Shown here one piece after another: positions 35,718 to 46,019 of a stretch of DNA of 64,000 nt (its first letter is position 1; every line of letters begins with the position of its first letter). The position numbers were made by a program, and so were the translations under genes. A model generated the notes under the pieces. It ran no database searches, was not told where the DNA came from, and was given only the letters and a program-made list of their open reading frames with translations. The DNA is from Melastoma dodecandrum (lineage: Eukaryota; Streptophyta; Magnoliopsida; Myrtales; Melastomataceae). The DNA lies in NCBI GenBank assembly GCA_029817715.1, contig JARUPY010000397.1, positions 4,588,001 through 4,652,000 of the forward strand, given 5' to 3'.

Positions 35718-37501
35718 TGTTGGCCCAAAGATTATACTAAGAGGGGGGGTGAATTAGTGTTAAGTCCAATTAAGGAATTCTTGAACGCTTTTTCACAACC
35801 CGCACAGCGGAAGTAACTTACTGTAATTTACAGAGCCTTCAAGCTTCTGTAATTATGGAACGTGTGAATTTGACTTCGAAATGAGTCGCAGAACACAAAG
35901 GATTTTATAGTGGTTCGGTGAAATCACCTACGTCCACTTTCGGTCACTTTTCACTAATAACTCGTATAGAGATTACAGTGTAGAAGGTAAAACCTTCTGT
36001 GGTGTAAGAAAACAATTTCTTTGACCACGGGACGGTAAGACAAGCTTTACCAATGCAAGAAACACTCTTGCTGTGTTTAGGATGTGTCTAGGTCGAATCA
36101 CAAGGAAATCAACCAGACTTGAGCAAGCACAGAACGTTGGCTGGAAGCTTCAGCCTTCTGTGACTTTGTAGCGGGCTATTCCTTCTGTGGATCAGCGAAC
36201 AGATCTGATGACGCTTTCTCCAAGTGTTTGGATGCCTCTGATATGCTTCTCTTTTTGTCTTTTTGGTTTAATCTGCAAAACAAATAAAGATAATACGACT
36301 ACAGTAGGTTTCAGTCCCTCACCACTTACGCCTGCTGCAACAACCTTCTCTTCGACCTGCTGTACGCCCACCCGGCTTCACTGACAGCACTCCTGGCCAA
36401 GTCCTTCGGTTTTGCAGCCAACGACGCCCACGGAGTGGCTTCACCAAAGCACACCTGCACTGAACCCCTGCTACGGACTCCTTCTCTCCGACCAACTCTG
36501 TACGCCTACTCGCCACCAACGAACCCTTCCCTAGGCCCTGATGCACGCAGTCCGACGTCACCCACAAAGTTCCGGTCGAGTCCTTCAGATCCGTACGCAA
36601 CGAAGTCACCGGAGCGGCTTCACCCACGATCAACCCGCTGTAGTTACCTCCTGCGAGAACTCTCGCCTGGAGAAACCCATCCTGCACACTCGCACACACG
36701 TTAACCACCCGCTAATGTTGCCAACTGCCAAGACTTACCTCTGATCTATCTTTTTAATGTTTTTTTAGGTTTTTCTTTTATATAGAGGTTCTGTCCTCCT
36801 GTAAATAAGGAAACTTATTTTGCCAAAAACGTAAAGTGACCAGATTCATCCCCAACGTGTAAAAATCATTTAGGGACAATATTTGATTGATTTCAGATCA
36901 ATCGAATCATCCAATCACGAGATCTCATCTTACAGAAGGTTAGAGCCTAAATCGGTCAGCAACCTTCTATAGTTGGAAAGAAAGAATATTTTATTTCCAA
37001 CTTGAGAAATATGATGATGGGGTCGTGCAAATATCTGGTTGGAACCTCCAGATTTAATTTTGTCTTATTTTGACAATTAAATCCCCAGAAAATGCATTAC
37101 AGAAGGTTCGGCTAGTAACAGCAACTTGACCTTCTATATAAGGAAATAATCAACGATTTATTCCCAAGAATAATTGATTCGTTCCAGACAAGTAAAACAT
37201 TGTATCTGGACGAAATATTAATCCAAATAATATTCCTAAGAATATTCTCTTTTTGAATTAATAATTTAATTAAGATAATCAATAATTAATTAATAAATAA
37301 TTTATTATTGAAATATCTATTTATGGAAATATTCTCTAATCACGTCTCTTGATCTGAAATGATCCTTGGAGGGTGAAGAAAATATTTTCATGATATTTTC
37401 CTCTCTTACGAAGCATATCTTCGTTACAGGAGGTTTCAACTTCTGTAAAGTCATAGCAGGTCAAACCTGCTGTTTGACTCATCATCAAAATCTTGTCAAC
37501 A
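35718..37501 (-). repeat. LTR of element 2 (5' LTR in element orientation)
   Basis: 1784 bp, TGTTGGCCC...TTGTCAACA on the plus strand; nearly identical to 27941-29723. Confidence 0.94.
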
Positions 37502-37506
37502 AATTC
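37502..37506. repeat. target-site duplication AATTC (right) of element 2
   Basis: AATTC immediately after the LTR, matching 27936-27940. Confidence 0.9.
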
Positions 37507-38051
37507 TCTTCTCTTTATCTCAATTAAAATTTAATTTTAACATCAACTAAGGAGAAAAAAACTTAATAATTATTCTCCGAGAATAATAAATTAACTTTAA
37601 GTTAGTTTTATATTAAAGTTGATTAGTTTCTTGTGAGCCAATAAAGAAACAATGAGTTACTGCTGTTGTTGATAAGTAGGGAGATTTTTCTTTTTAATTT
37701 GGTTCTTTAAAAGACTGTATAACTTGAGTAGAAGAAAACGCGTGTTCCGTTGATGGGTTCCCGTTCCTTCGACATTTTCCACCCAATTTTTTTGCTGCAA
37801 AAAATTCAAAAGCACTTGTTTTGGGGTCGCGTGATAAAATACACGTCAGGCGATGAAAATAACAGTTTTGTCGTTTGGAGGAGATTGTGTTGTTTGAACA
37901 ACTAAAAGTTATGTCTTCCTCTTTTCCTTTCCCCTTAGACGTTTACCTACCCTTCGTCGTCCAAGGCGAATTTCTTCTAATGACATCTACCCTTTGTCGT
38001 CCAATCCATTTATCATTTGTTTTTTTAATTAAATAAAGTGAACAAATCTGG
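37507..38051. other. non-coding stretch
   Basis: AT-rich DNA between element 2 and the foldback. Nothing recognisable. Confidence 0.4.
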
Positions 38052-38715
38052 GAAGCGGCTAACGATACGTACATGTAACCGTTACGTTGTTTACTAAAAT
38101 CGACTTTTCTGTAGTAAACTTTACTAAAAATTGACCTTTTTTGGTAAAATATTTAGTAAAAAGTTGTATCGGGTTTAGTAATATTTGCTAATTTATCACT
38201 GTTCACAGTAAGTAATGTTTACTAATTCACGTTTAGTAAAGTCGCCAGACAATTTCCAGATTATTTTAGTAACCGTTTATGAAAAATATCGGTGATTTCC
38301 ACATTTTTTTTAGTAACCGTTTACTAAAATTTCACTGTTCAAGTTTAGTAAACAATTACTAAACTTTTTAGTAAATTTGTCCCCCGCTTTACTAAACGTA
38401 GTTTTGTAACTTTCCGTAAACTTGAACAGTGAAATTTTAGTAACGGTTACTAAAAAACATGTGGAAATCACCGATATTTTTCATAAACGATTACTAAAGT
38501 AATCTAGAAATTGCCGGGCAACTTTACTAAACGCGAATTAGTAAACTTTACTAACTGTGAACAGTGATAAATTAGTAAACGTTACTAAACCCGATACAAC
38601 TTTTTACTAAAGATTTTACTAGAAAATGTTGATTTTTAGTGAAGTTTATTAAAAAAAAGTCGATTTTAGTAAACAAAGTAACGGTTACGTGCACGTACCG
38701 TTAGCCGCTTCCCCG
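38052..38715. repeat. foldback element: long inverted repeat with ~310-bp arms
   Basis: The left arm begins GGGAAGCGGCTAACG and the right arm ends CGTTAGCCGCTTCCC. Between them, block after block pairs: TATCGGGTTTAGTAA, TATCACTGTTCACAGT, TGAAAAATATCGGTGATTTC and TTTCACTGTTCAAGTTTA all have inverted partners. Arms run about 38052-38365 and 38405-38715, with an estimated 85-90% identity and a ~40-bp centre. TTTAGTAAA/TTTACTAA recurs many times inside each arm. No coding potential. It fits a foldback or MITE-like element; no clear target duplication was found. It ends ~180 bp before the TIR gene start. Confidence 0.9.
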
Positions 38716-38895
38716 GGGTTTTAAAATCTGCCATCGAATGACAAACAAGTCATCCCCCGAAACACCAAACCAATCAGAACCAATGGAATTTCCACGAACT
38801 TAACCCCACGTCACCTAATACATCACGACACGAAGACTCAATCCTCCGTCCATAAATGTGCCAACCCCAACCCCAACAAAGCCCAAACCAGCAAC

Positions 38896-39769
38896 ATGTA
38901 CCGCATCGGCCTCCTCCACTTCCCCAAGCAACACCCGATCACATTCGCGGTAGCCAAACCCTCGTTACATCTCCACCAACGACCCGGCCATCTGTCGGTT
39001 CTTAAATCTTGCCGGATCAAAATCCCGAGGAAACCATTCGACATGGTTATTGTTCACCGAGGGACTGATACCAAGGTCAAGGAGGCGGCCCTGATCCACG
39101 ACTACCTTCGATGGAGAGGATACTCTCCCTTCTTGGATGTTGAGAGCCTGATGCCTGGGGAGAATATTCCCGATGGGATCGATGAGGCACTCTGTGAGAG
39201 CAAGCTCGGAATCATCATCTTCTCCCCTAGGTTTGGCGAGTCAAAGCATTGTCTTGACGAGCTTGTCACACTTATAGAGATGGGGAAGCCGCTCCTTCCC
39301 ATCTTCAGTGACATTGAGCCGTCCGAGCTGAGGGTAGCAGAATATCGCATGGGACGGGATACTGCGGAGAAGGTGAAAGAGTATACAGATGCTCTGGATG
39401 AAGCGAAACAAGTCCGCGGCCTTAGGTTCCAACCCGGCACCGGGTAAGGGTTTTTAACAAAAATCCCCAGGAGCGGTTGTTGAAGGTGTCTGCTTGTTTT
39501 GGGGAGATTCTTGTGAGGGTTTTATTATTGTTGTGCGAGTATTATTCTCGAATACGTGACTGGGGTTTCTCCTCCTTCCTTTCAGGAATTGGTCCAAACT
39601 GGGGAGGGACACTGTGATGGTGGTCGACAAGATATTCGTCGAATTAGGGGAAGACTGTCCTCCTCGCATCGAGGGCAGCCCAGGTTTTTACCCAGCATGC
39701 GACTATACACCAGGGCTTGGGGAGACCAATCTCGGGCAAGGTGAGTTAAGGAGGCTGCGAATGGCATAA
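38896..39769 (+). CDS. TIR-domain-only protein
   Basis: Two exons, 38896-39443 and 39586-39769, joined across a GT-AG intron (GG|GTAAGG ... TTTCAG|G): 243 residues plus stop, in frame. Residues 1-48 are a basic extension; the TIR domain follows from about 49. It has MVIVHRGTDTK (strand A/box 1), LRWRGYSPFLD, GIIIFSPRFGESKHCLDEL (the E of CLDEL is at the position of the plant TIR NADase glutamate) and PLLPIFSDIEPSELR. Exon 2 gives NWSKLGRDTVMVVDKIFVEL and a short tail. No NB-ARC or LRR follows. It belongs with short plant TIR-only/TIR-X proteins, which in known cases make NAD-derived immune signals through EDS1; that role is inferred. A start at the Met before VIVHRG is possible. The foldback lies in its likely promoter. 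Confidence 0.87.
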
Positions 39770-41833
39770 GTTTTCTGTAGGAAAAAGGCAGGCTGGTAGT
39801 AGCCTCCTCAAGTTCTCCGTCCTTGGTTTGCAAGCATTTTCTTGGACAGAGGACAAAACATATGTTTATTCTTCTTCTTTCTCCGTAACATTCGATTCCT
39901 GCGACGTTGGTAAAGATTTTCTTTTAGTGGATAAATTTAGGTAAAAAAATTAAAATGCAGTCCTCAGTTGTCAGCTGGCAAACGGAAACTCATCTATATA
40001 AATCGTATTTGAATGTTTCTCTTGACCTTTTGTGTAGGGGGGTCAACGTGTGTTTAAAAGTTTAGTGTTATCATCAACGGACTCTCTCTATCTCTTCTTC
40101 CTCTTCTTTTTCAGTTCTTTTTTTCATATTCTTCTTCTTTGTATGTAACAAATATTCGATACAAGTTTGCCGTAGTTATTACAGGAACATTCCTCCTCTG
40201 ATATGGATCGGGAAATGGAGTGGACTCACCCTCTGTCCATTTTTAATTTATATAGGAATTTTAATAATTAGTTTTCTAATGCACTCGACAGCGTCAGTCG
40301 AAACTACCAATCAAACTGAATGATCATCCTACCAATTCAAGGTTTCTCCGAACTTTGGATATGCAAATATGTATGTTATTTAAGAAAAAAACAATGTAAC
40401 TACAGGGATCATTATCAAGCGATTTATTCAGACAAATGGTATACACAGAAGGGCAGCAATTTGCAGAATCATTTCGTAACAAAATCATTTCTGCGGATAG
40501 ATTAACTCTTTTCAAAAGTAAATTTAAACGATGTACAGCCCCAAACTCTCGTTCGACAAACGCGACTCCATAATTACAAAGAACACGGGTTCAGGAAGGC
40601 AAGTTAGGATTTCTGGACAAAAGACGTTCCAAAACACGAGTTTATGTAAAATACATAAACTGGCGGCTCGGAGTCCCGATTTCGAAGGAATTGTGGTAGT
40701 AACTTAAACTCGCGGTCGGGAACAACGACTCTAAGCATAAGTCACATTCGCCAACCGCGTGTTTGGTCAGACACAAAACAACCCGGCCTTGGACGGGGTT
40801 TGCTGTATCACAGGAAGAGGGTTTGTTGGGTTGTTTGGAAAGCGATGCTTTGCTGTATTACAGGAAGGGGTTTGCGGAACTACTGCGACACAACGAAATA
40901 TTTATGGAAATAAGGAATAAGGAAATTTTGAGAAAAATACTTTGGTTAACTGCGGAGCCTTTTACCTTTCCTACGATCAGAGTATTTCTCTTACACTCAT
41001 TTTTCTCTCTTACAACATTTGGAGATTGCTTCTCCTTTTATAGTGTCCTAGGATAAAATTAGGGCAAGCATTTACTCTACCCTAGTTATTAGGTTATTAA
41101 CTACACCCCACTATCAAGGCATTAACACCACCCCACTATCAAGGCATTAACACCACCCCACTAACACACACATAACGACACTAAATGAGATTACAAATTA
41201 ATTACATTTAACACCCCCTATTAATTTCTAATCTTCAGAAACTTCTTGAACAACTCGAGCTTCTCGATATTCACGGCTGTCGCGGGTGGATCTCGTTTCC
41301 GGTTCCATTTAAAATGAATATCCTCCCTTGACGATAAGGCTTCGAATTTTGAAAACGTGTCGGAGTCGCCACTAACTTATTTTAAGTTCAAGCTAGAAAA
41401 ACTATAGAGATTCGTTAAGGTTCGGAAAATAGGGATTACTAAATCGCATGCATCACAAAGAAAAGGGAGGCTTTAATCGTGTGTTTCCGATGTCCGATTT
41501 ATTTGAGCTCGGTTTTAGAAAATGAAGTTGTTTGATATAAAAAATGATCTCGAGCTCAATAATGCTTAAAATGTCTACGTGAATCATTTTTAGAAAATAT
41601 TTCTTAAAAGTTTATTTTGGGCAAAAATGCAGACAATCATAGATTTATTAATGCCCTTAACAGTTTCTAAGCCAAAAAGTAAGTTTAAGGGAGAACCGGG
41701 TGTTGTACCATTGTTCGCTTTTCATAGAGCGCTCCCGTTAGAGTTTATACCTCACGGTGCCGTTTTTAGAATAGGTTTACGGTGAACCTGGCGAGCCGTT
41801 GATGTCGTAACGTTGGTGAGTGCGAAGCCATCT
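39770..41833. other. non-coding, retroelement-like DNA
   Basis: 39770-40700 holds nothing recognisable. About 40980-41220 looks like the edge of an LTR (TTTATAGTGTCCTAGG, tandem copies of ACCCCACTATCAAGGCATTA, then ACACCCCCTATTA). From about 41280 the text (GTCGGAGTCGCCACTAACT...) resembles the non-coding part of Tat/Ogre-type gypsy elements of plants, recognised from memory only. Confidence 0.45.
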
Positions 41834-42720
41834 TCAGAGGGTCTTGATCTTCGAGAATCCAAATAATCCCTCGAATACTTCGTTATCCTGAATACGTTGA
41901 ATGGGGTGCGTGCCTTGGTTGTTCGCAAGGCGCGCCCCCGAGATACTTCTCAAGACTAGGTCCGATTGATGCAGAGGAAGAGTGGAGGTGACTGAAGCTC
42001 GTCGACGGCTTTGATTTCGGCATGACTCTTCAACCGTCTCTCTGTCCTCTATCGCAACGGCCGTGACGTTGAGATATTCAAGGGCACAGAACTTCCCATC
42101 ATGAATGGCTTTCGTTAAAACAATCATCTATATCCCGCTTCTAATTGCGAGATTTATTACGTGAATCCTATTCGCAGTGGCCGTGTTCTCGACAAGCAGT
42201 GTCCGGTCCTCGGTTCCTACATTTTCGGGTCGTATTCTCCTGTCATTTTATCGATCCGCTCTCCAAGGGCTTCAGCAAAGGAAAGCAAAATCCTCTGGGC
42301 AAGGGTCTTCCCTTTCGATGACAGCTCGTAGAGAAAGAGCAGTCTCTTAGCATGATCGAATTGCTGCTCGCAGACTTTCTCAACTGCAGACAGTAGAGCA
42401 CCACATCCTTCGTGTCCTCCGCCGACAGTTCCGAGCCAAAGCTGTTCATCGGCGATGAGTTGTCATTATCCTCGGGACCCTTCGATTGGATGAATCTCAT
42501 CCCAACCACTCTCATTATCTCTTCTGCTGACAACCTCTGGCGTGTGGTTGGAGCTGCGTCCTTGTTCATCACTGACAGGTATTCTTTCTTAGGCTTCTGA
42601 AGGCCATTCACAAAAAAGCTTCGAGGACGCCACGAGTACATCAGAAAGTTGGCGTCAAGTTTTCATCTCCATGATCAGGTCTTTCGACGTTCCCAAGGTT
42701 GACGGAGGAATCATATGCCA
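41834..42720 (-). pseudogene. GRAS gene fragment, frameshifted
   Basis: 42641-42400 reads LSAEEIMRVVGMRFIQS and FGSELSAEDTKDVV, parallel to LSTEEIMRMAGMRFIQS and FGSVLSGLSEEEMKEVD of the intact gene at 24371-25933. After a frameshift near 42390 the leucine-rich pieces continue, and 42220-41995 gives VENTATANRIH and YLNVTAVAIEDRETVEESC (the intact gene has VENTATASRIH and LKVSAVATTEMDTAEESG). The PFYRE and SAW parts are gone. It is a dead paralogue. Confidence 0.8.
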
Positions 42721-43017
42721 AAGGATCAATCCCCTACCTTCTGTTGTCATCTCTGGCCAAATTCTGAACTCGGACATAGATTGACCGAGGACGTCTGGCA
42801 TGCTTGGAACAGAGGAATGATGTAGTTCGCCTCCACCATCTTAGATAGTCCTACAAATCGAGCAAAGATAGTCACGTCGACCTCGAAAGGAGTGAAATCG
42901 ACAATTGGCTGCCTCCAACAACAATTGCATCAAAAGAACGGATGACGGCTACTATAAACAACGTTTATCCGGCACCGGTCAAATATTCGAGAAAATGTTT
43001 GGCGGAGCCATCCTAAA

Positions 43018-43470
43018 ATGCTTGATATTCTTTCTCTTTTCGCATGGAAACCGCTCATGGTGGCAGTCGTTTTGGCCATACTGTTGCGCTCAAAATCATC
43101 CCTTCACAAGATCGTCCCGATCGAGGCCTTCAATTCATCAAAGAAAAGAAGCGGAATCTCGTTGATCAAGAAAGCGGACAACAACCATCACTTGCACTGG
43201 AAAGGCGCAGCCGAGATGATTCTCGTTATGTGCTCGAGCTTCTACGACAGCAAGGGTGACAACGTCTTCACAGCAAAAGCAATCGCGACGGAGTGTGGGT
43301 TACTCAGATCGGGCGACGAAACCAATGACTGTGCTGTTATAGAAGGGTCTGAATTCCGCAACTTATCTCCCCAAGCAAGACTCAAGAGGATCGAGAAAAT
43401 CCGGGTGATGGCCAGACTGTCCCCCTTCGACAAGTTGCTGATGGTTCAGTGCTTCGTCCAGAAGGAATAG
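43018..43470 (+). pseudogene. Ca2+-ATPase (ACA-type, P2B) fragment with internal deletion
   Basis: The plus strand reads PIEAFNSSKKRSG, HLHWKGAAEMILVMCSSFYDS then, without a break, KGDNVFTAKAIATECGLLRS, EFRNLSPQARLKRIEKI and VMARLSPFDKLLMVQC. In plant autoinhibited Ca2+-ATPases (ACA12/13-like) these two parts, the nucleotide-binding loop and the TGDN hinge, are separated by roughly 100 residues. Here they are fused in frame. The phosphorylated DKTGT motif, most membrane helices and the C-terminus are absent. It cannot be an active pump. Confidence 0.85.
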
Positions 43471-43519
43471 GGAAAATCTGCCCTTGAGAGCAACCATCTG
43501 AGTGAGAGCGTGGTTGGTG

Positions 43520-43620
43520 CTACATTGCTGCTGCTTCACGAGTGTCTTTCAGCTGACACTTCTCCAGGGCCGACCATATGTCAGGATCAGAGTTGACGAT
43601 GAGGTCAGAATAGAGGGACA
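43520..43620 (-). pseudogene. possible ABCC-transporter fragment
   Basis: SDPDIWSALEKCQLKDT on the minus strand resembles the segment after the second Walker A of plant ABCC (MRP) transporters (typical form YSD-EIW-ALEKCQLK). Only about 20-25 residues match and the frame around them is not convincing; it may be chance. Confidence 0.3.
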
Positions 43621-43919
43621 GCGGCACGGAGGAGGAAGAGGACGCGTCGGCAGCGAACGAGGTGGTGGCATTGAGGAGGAGTTGACAGTGGCCGCTGCGG
43701 ACGCTACTGGACGGGTACGGGCAGAGACGGGGGAAGCAGGGACAGTTTAGGAAGAGGTTTCCCTTCTTGATGGTGACCATGACCATGTCACCGACACAGG
43801 CCGAGGGTGGAGCCTTTGGTGGTGTCGTCGGGAATCTTGGACCCGACCAGAGCGAGGAAGAATGCGAGGCTATCCCCGTAGCGAGAGCGGTTCCTGGAGT
43901 CGATACCGAAGGAGAAGTA

Positions 43920-44244
43920 ATTCCTATTCTCGAGTTGACCTCGGCATGACCTTCCTCTTGCTCGGGGTGGCCATCTTCTTGGAAGTATATGCACTGGCAT
44001 TCCTCATGCTCTCGGACAAGGTGGCGTGCTGGTTAAGAGCAAGAAATTCAAAGCCCTCAAGGCAATCCGTCGTATCCAACTTGTGCAGAAAAGACAGCGC
44101 TGGTCTCGCAAGATGTCTCATCTTTGTCTCCCCAGTTTTTGCCTCAGGGAGAAGCACCTATTCTGCGATCACCTCCTAAAGCTTGCCGGGCTAGATGAGA
44201 CAATTGAGAAGCATTTATGGAACACCCGAGGGAGCAAGATCTGA
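43920..44244 (+). pseudogene. DUF4220/DUF594 protein fragment
   Basis: 43920-44030 gives FLLLGVAIFLEVYALAFLML then SDK, the membrane segment typical of plant DUF4220 proteins. After a +1/-1 shift near 44030, QRWSRKMSHLCLPSFCLREK continues the family (usual form RWS--MSQ-NLLSFCLK), followed by DETIEKHLW. The DUF594 C-terminal domain is not seen. Function of the family is unknown. Confidence 0.6.
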
Positions 44245-45040
44245 GTTGTGTCTTAACCCAAGGGATCCAAATTGTCTCATCCCTCTTCGTGTTCCATCCA
44301 TATATGCCGCCAACGAGGATTGGGCGCCTCAAATTTGAGCACACATGTTGTGGCAAGGTAAGGGATGCATGCAATGAGCTCCATGACCACTTGGCGGACG
44401 CCGCCATTGCTGATTGTAAAAAATAAAAAGAATCAAAGTAGAGAAATTCGCCGAATCAAACCGAAGTAAAGGAAAGAATTTACTGGGTTGTTGGGTGACA
44501 TAGGTCGCGAACGGAGACGTCGAGCGTCTTGCATTCCAGGGAGGACGAGTTGGGGTCATGTCGATGGATGACGGGAGCTCGGCCGGCTGGAATATCAACT
44601 GATGCAATTTCTAGCGAGAAAATATAAAAGAGAACACTACCTTTGGTGACGACGAATTCTCGATTTCCTTTCAAGCCTTCCTTTCTTCTCCGTGTTCTTG
44701 TTTCTCTGTCCTTTTTCCCAAGCGTTTTTTTTAGCCTCTTCTCTTCGTATCTGTCCCTTTTTTTTGTCCTTCCGGTATAGTTATTTATTATTTTTATCAA
44801 ATCTTTTTTTATGATTTTTCTCGATTTTGTGGATTTTTGTTGATCTTTGATGATTTTCAATGATTTTTATTGATTTTCGGAAGATTTGCAATTTTTTTAG
44901 TGTTTTTATGAAGATTTTTAATTTTTAATTTTTTTTTGTGATATTTGTAGAAAAAATTGGGTTATGACAGTTGCCCCTCTTTGTGAGAATGTTTGGTAAA
45001 ATGTTCGAGCAAGGAATTATTAATAGCCCAATTTTTTTGG
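44245..45040. other. non-coding, gypsy-like spacer
   Basis: T-rich stretch (44690-44950) leading to GGGTTATGACAGTTGCCCCT at about 44960. That is a phrase I associate with plant Tat/Ogre-type retroelement non-coding DNA. No protein. Confidence 0.45.
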
Positions 45041-46014
45041 AAAGGATCGCTAGGGCATCGCATTTGTTAATAAACGCTTGACCAGAAATGGCGTCGCACT
45101 TGCTAGAAAATACATAACCAAAAGCTGTTGAAAAGAGGTGTAGCGTTTGTACGAACGCTTAACCAAAAAAAATTGAAAATGGTGTCGCGTTTGTATGAAC
45201 GCGTAACCGAAAAGAATGTGGTGTTGCGTTTGCACGAACGCTTAACCGAAAAGAATGTGGTGTCGCGTTTGTACGAACGCTTAATCGAATGGTGTCGCAT
45301 TTGTCAGTAAATGCTTAACCAAAAAGAATGTGGTGTCGCGTTTGTAACCGAAAAGAATGTGGTGTCGCGTTTGCACGAATGCTTAATCGAATGGTGTCGC
45401 ATTTGTCAGTAAATGCTTAACCAAAAAGAATGTGGTGTCGCGTTTGTACGAACGCTTAACCGAAAAGAATGTGGTGTCGCGTTTGTTGGTAAAGGCTCCG
45501 TCGAATGGCGTCGCGTTTGTTAATAAACGCTTAACCAGATGGTATTGCGTTTATTCGCGCTTTACCGAATGGTGTAGCATTTGTTAGTAAATGCTTAACC
45601 AAGTTGAAATGACGTTGCGTTTGTTAGTAAACGCTCAGTCGAGCGGCATCGCGTTTGTTCGCGCTTTGCCAGATAGTATTGCGTTTGTTCGCGCTCTACC
45701 GAATGGTGTCGCATTTGTTACTAAATGCTTAACCAAATTGAAATGATGTTGCGTTTGTTAGTAAACGCTCAGTCGAGTGGCATCGCGTTTGTTCGCGCTT
45801 TGCCAGATGGTATTGCGTTTGTCCGCGCTCTACCGAATGGTGTCGCATTTGTTAGCAAATGCTTAACTAAATTGAAGTGACGTTGCCTATGTTAGTAAAC
45901 GCTCAGTCGAGTGGCATCGCGTTTGTTCGCGCTTTGCCAGATGGTAATGCGTTTGTTCGCGCTTTACCGAATGGTGTCGCATTTGTTAGTAAATGCTTAA
46001 CCAAGTTGAAAGGA
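45041..46014. repeat. tandem array with hairpin monomers; 134-bp higher-order period (left part)
   Basis: ~33-40 bp monomers, each carrying an inverted repeat (e.g. GCGTTTGTTAGTAAACGC or GCATTTGTTAGTAAATGC). From 45613 the array settles to a 134-bp unit of about four monomers: unit starts at 45613, 45747, 45881 and 46015. It continues across the inserted element at 59049. Confidence 0.9.
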
Positions 46015-46019
46015 CGTTG
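46015..46019. repeat. target-site duplication CGTTG (left) of element 1
   Basis: CGTTG precedes TGTTACACTAAG; the same five bases follow the other LTR at 59049-59053. Confidence 0.93.

Larger units (their letters stand above)
27941..37501 (-). mobile_element. Sirevirus-like Copia element 2, RT/RNase H-deficient, young
   Basis: 9561 bp, transcribed on the minus strand. Two LTRs of 1783 and 1784 bp with about five differences seen by eye; 5-bp target duplication AATTC. Minus-strand order: 5' LTR (37501-35718), primer-binding site TGGTATCAGAGC (35715-35704), gag-protease-integrase ORF (34965-32431), accessory ORF (32037-30349), several polypurine tracts, 3' LTR (29723-27941). No reverse transcriptase or RNase H is found between integrase and the accessory ORF, where element 1 has about 570 residues. 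Near-identical LTRs with an RT deletion imply copying by an RT supplied from elsewhere, or loss of RT after insertion. Confidence 0.92.
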
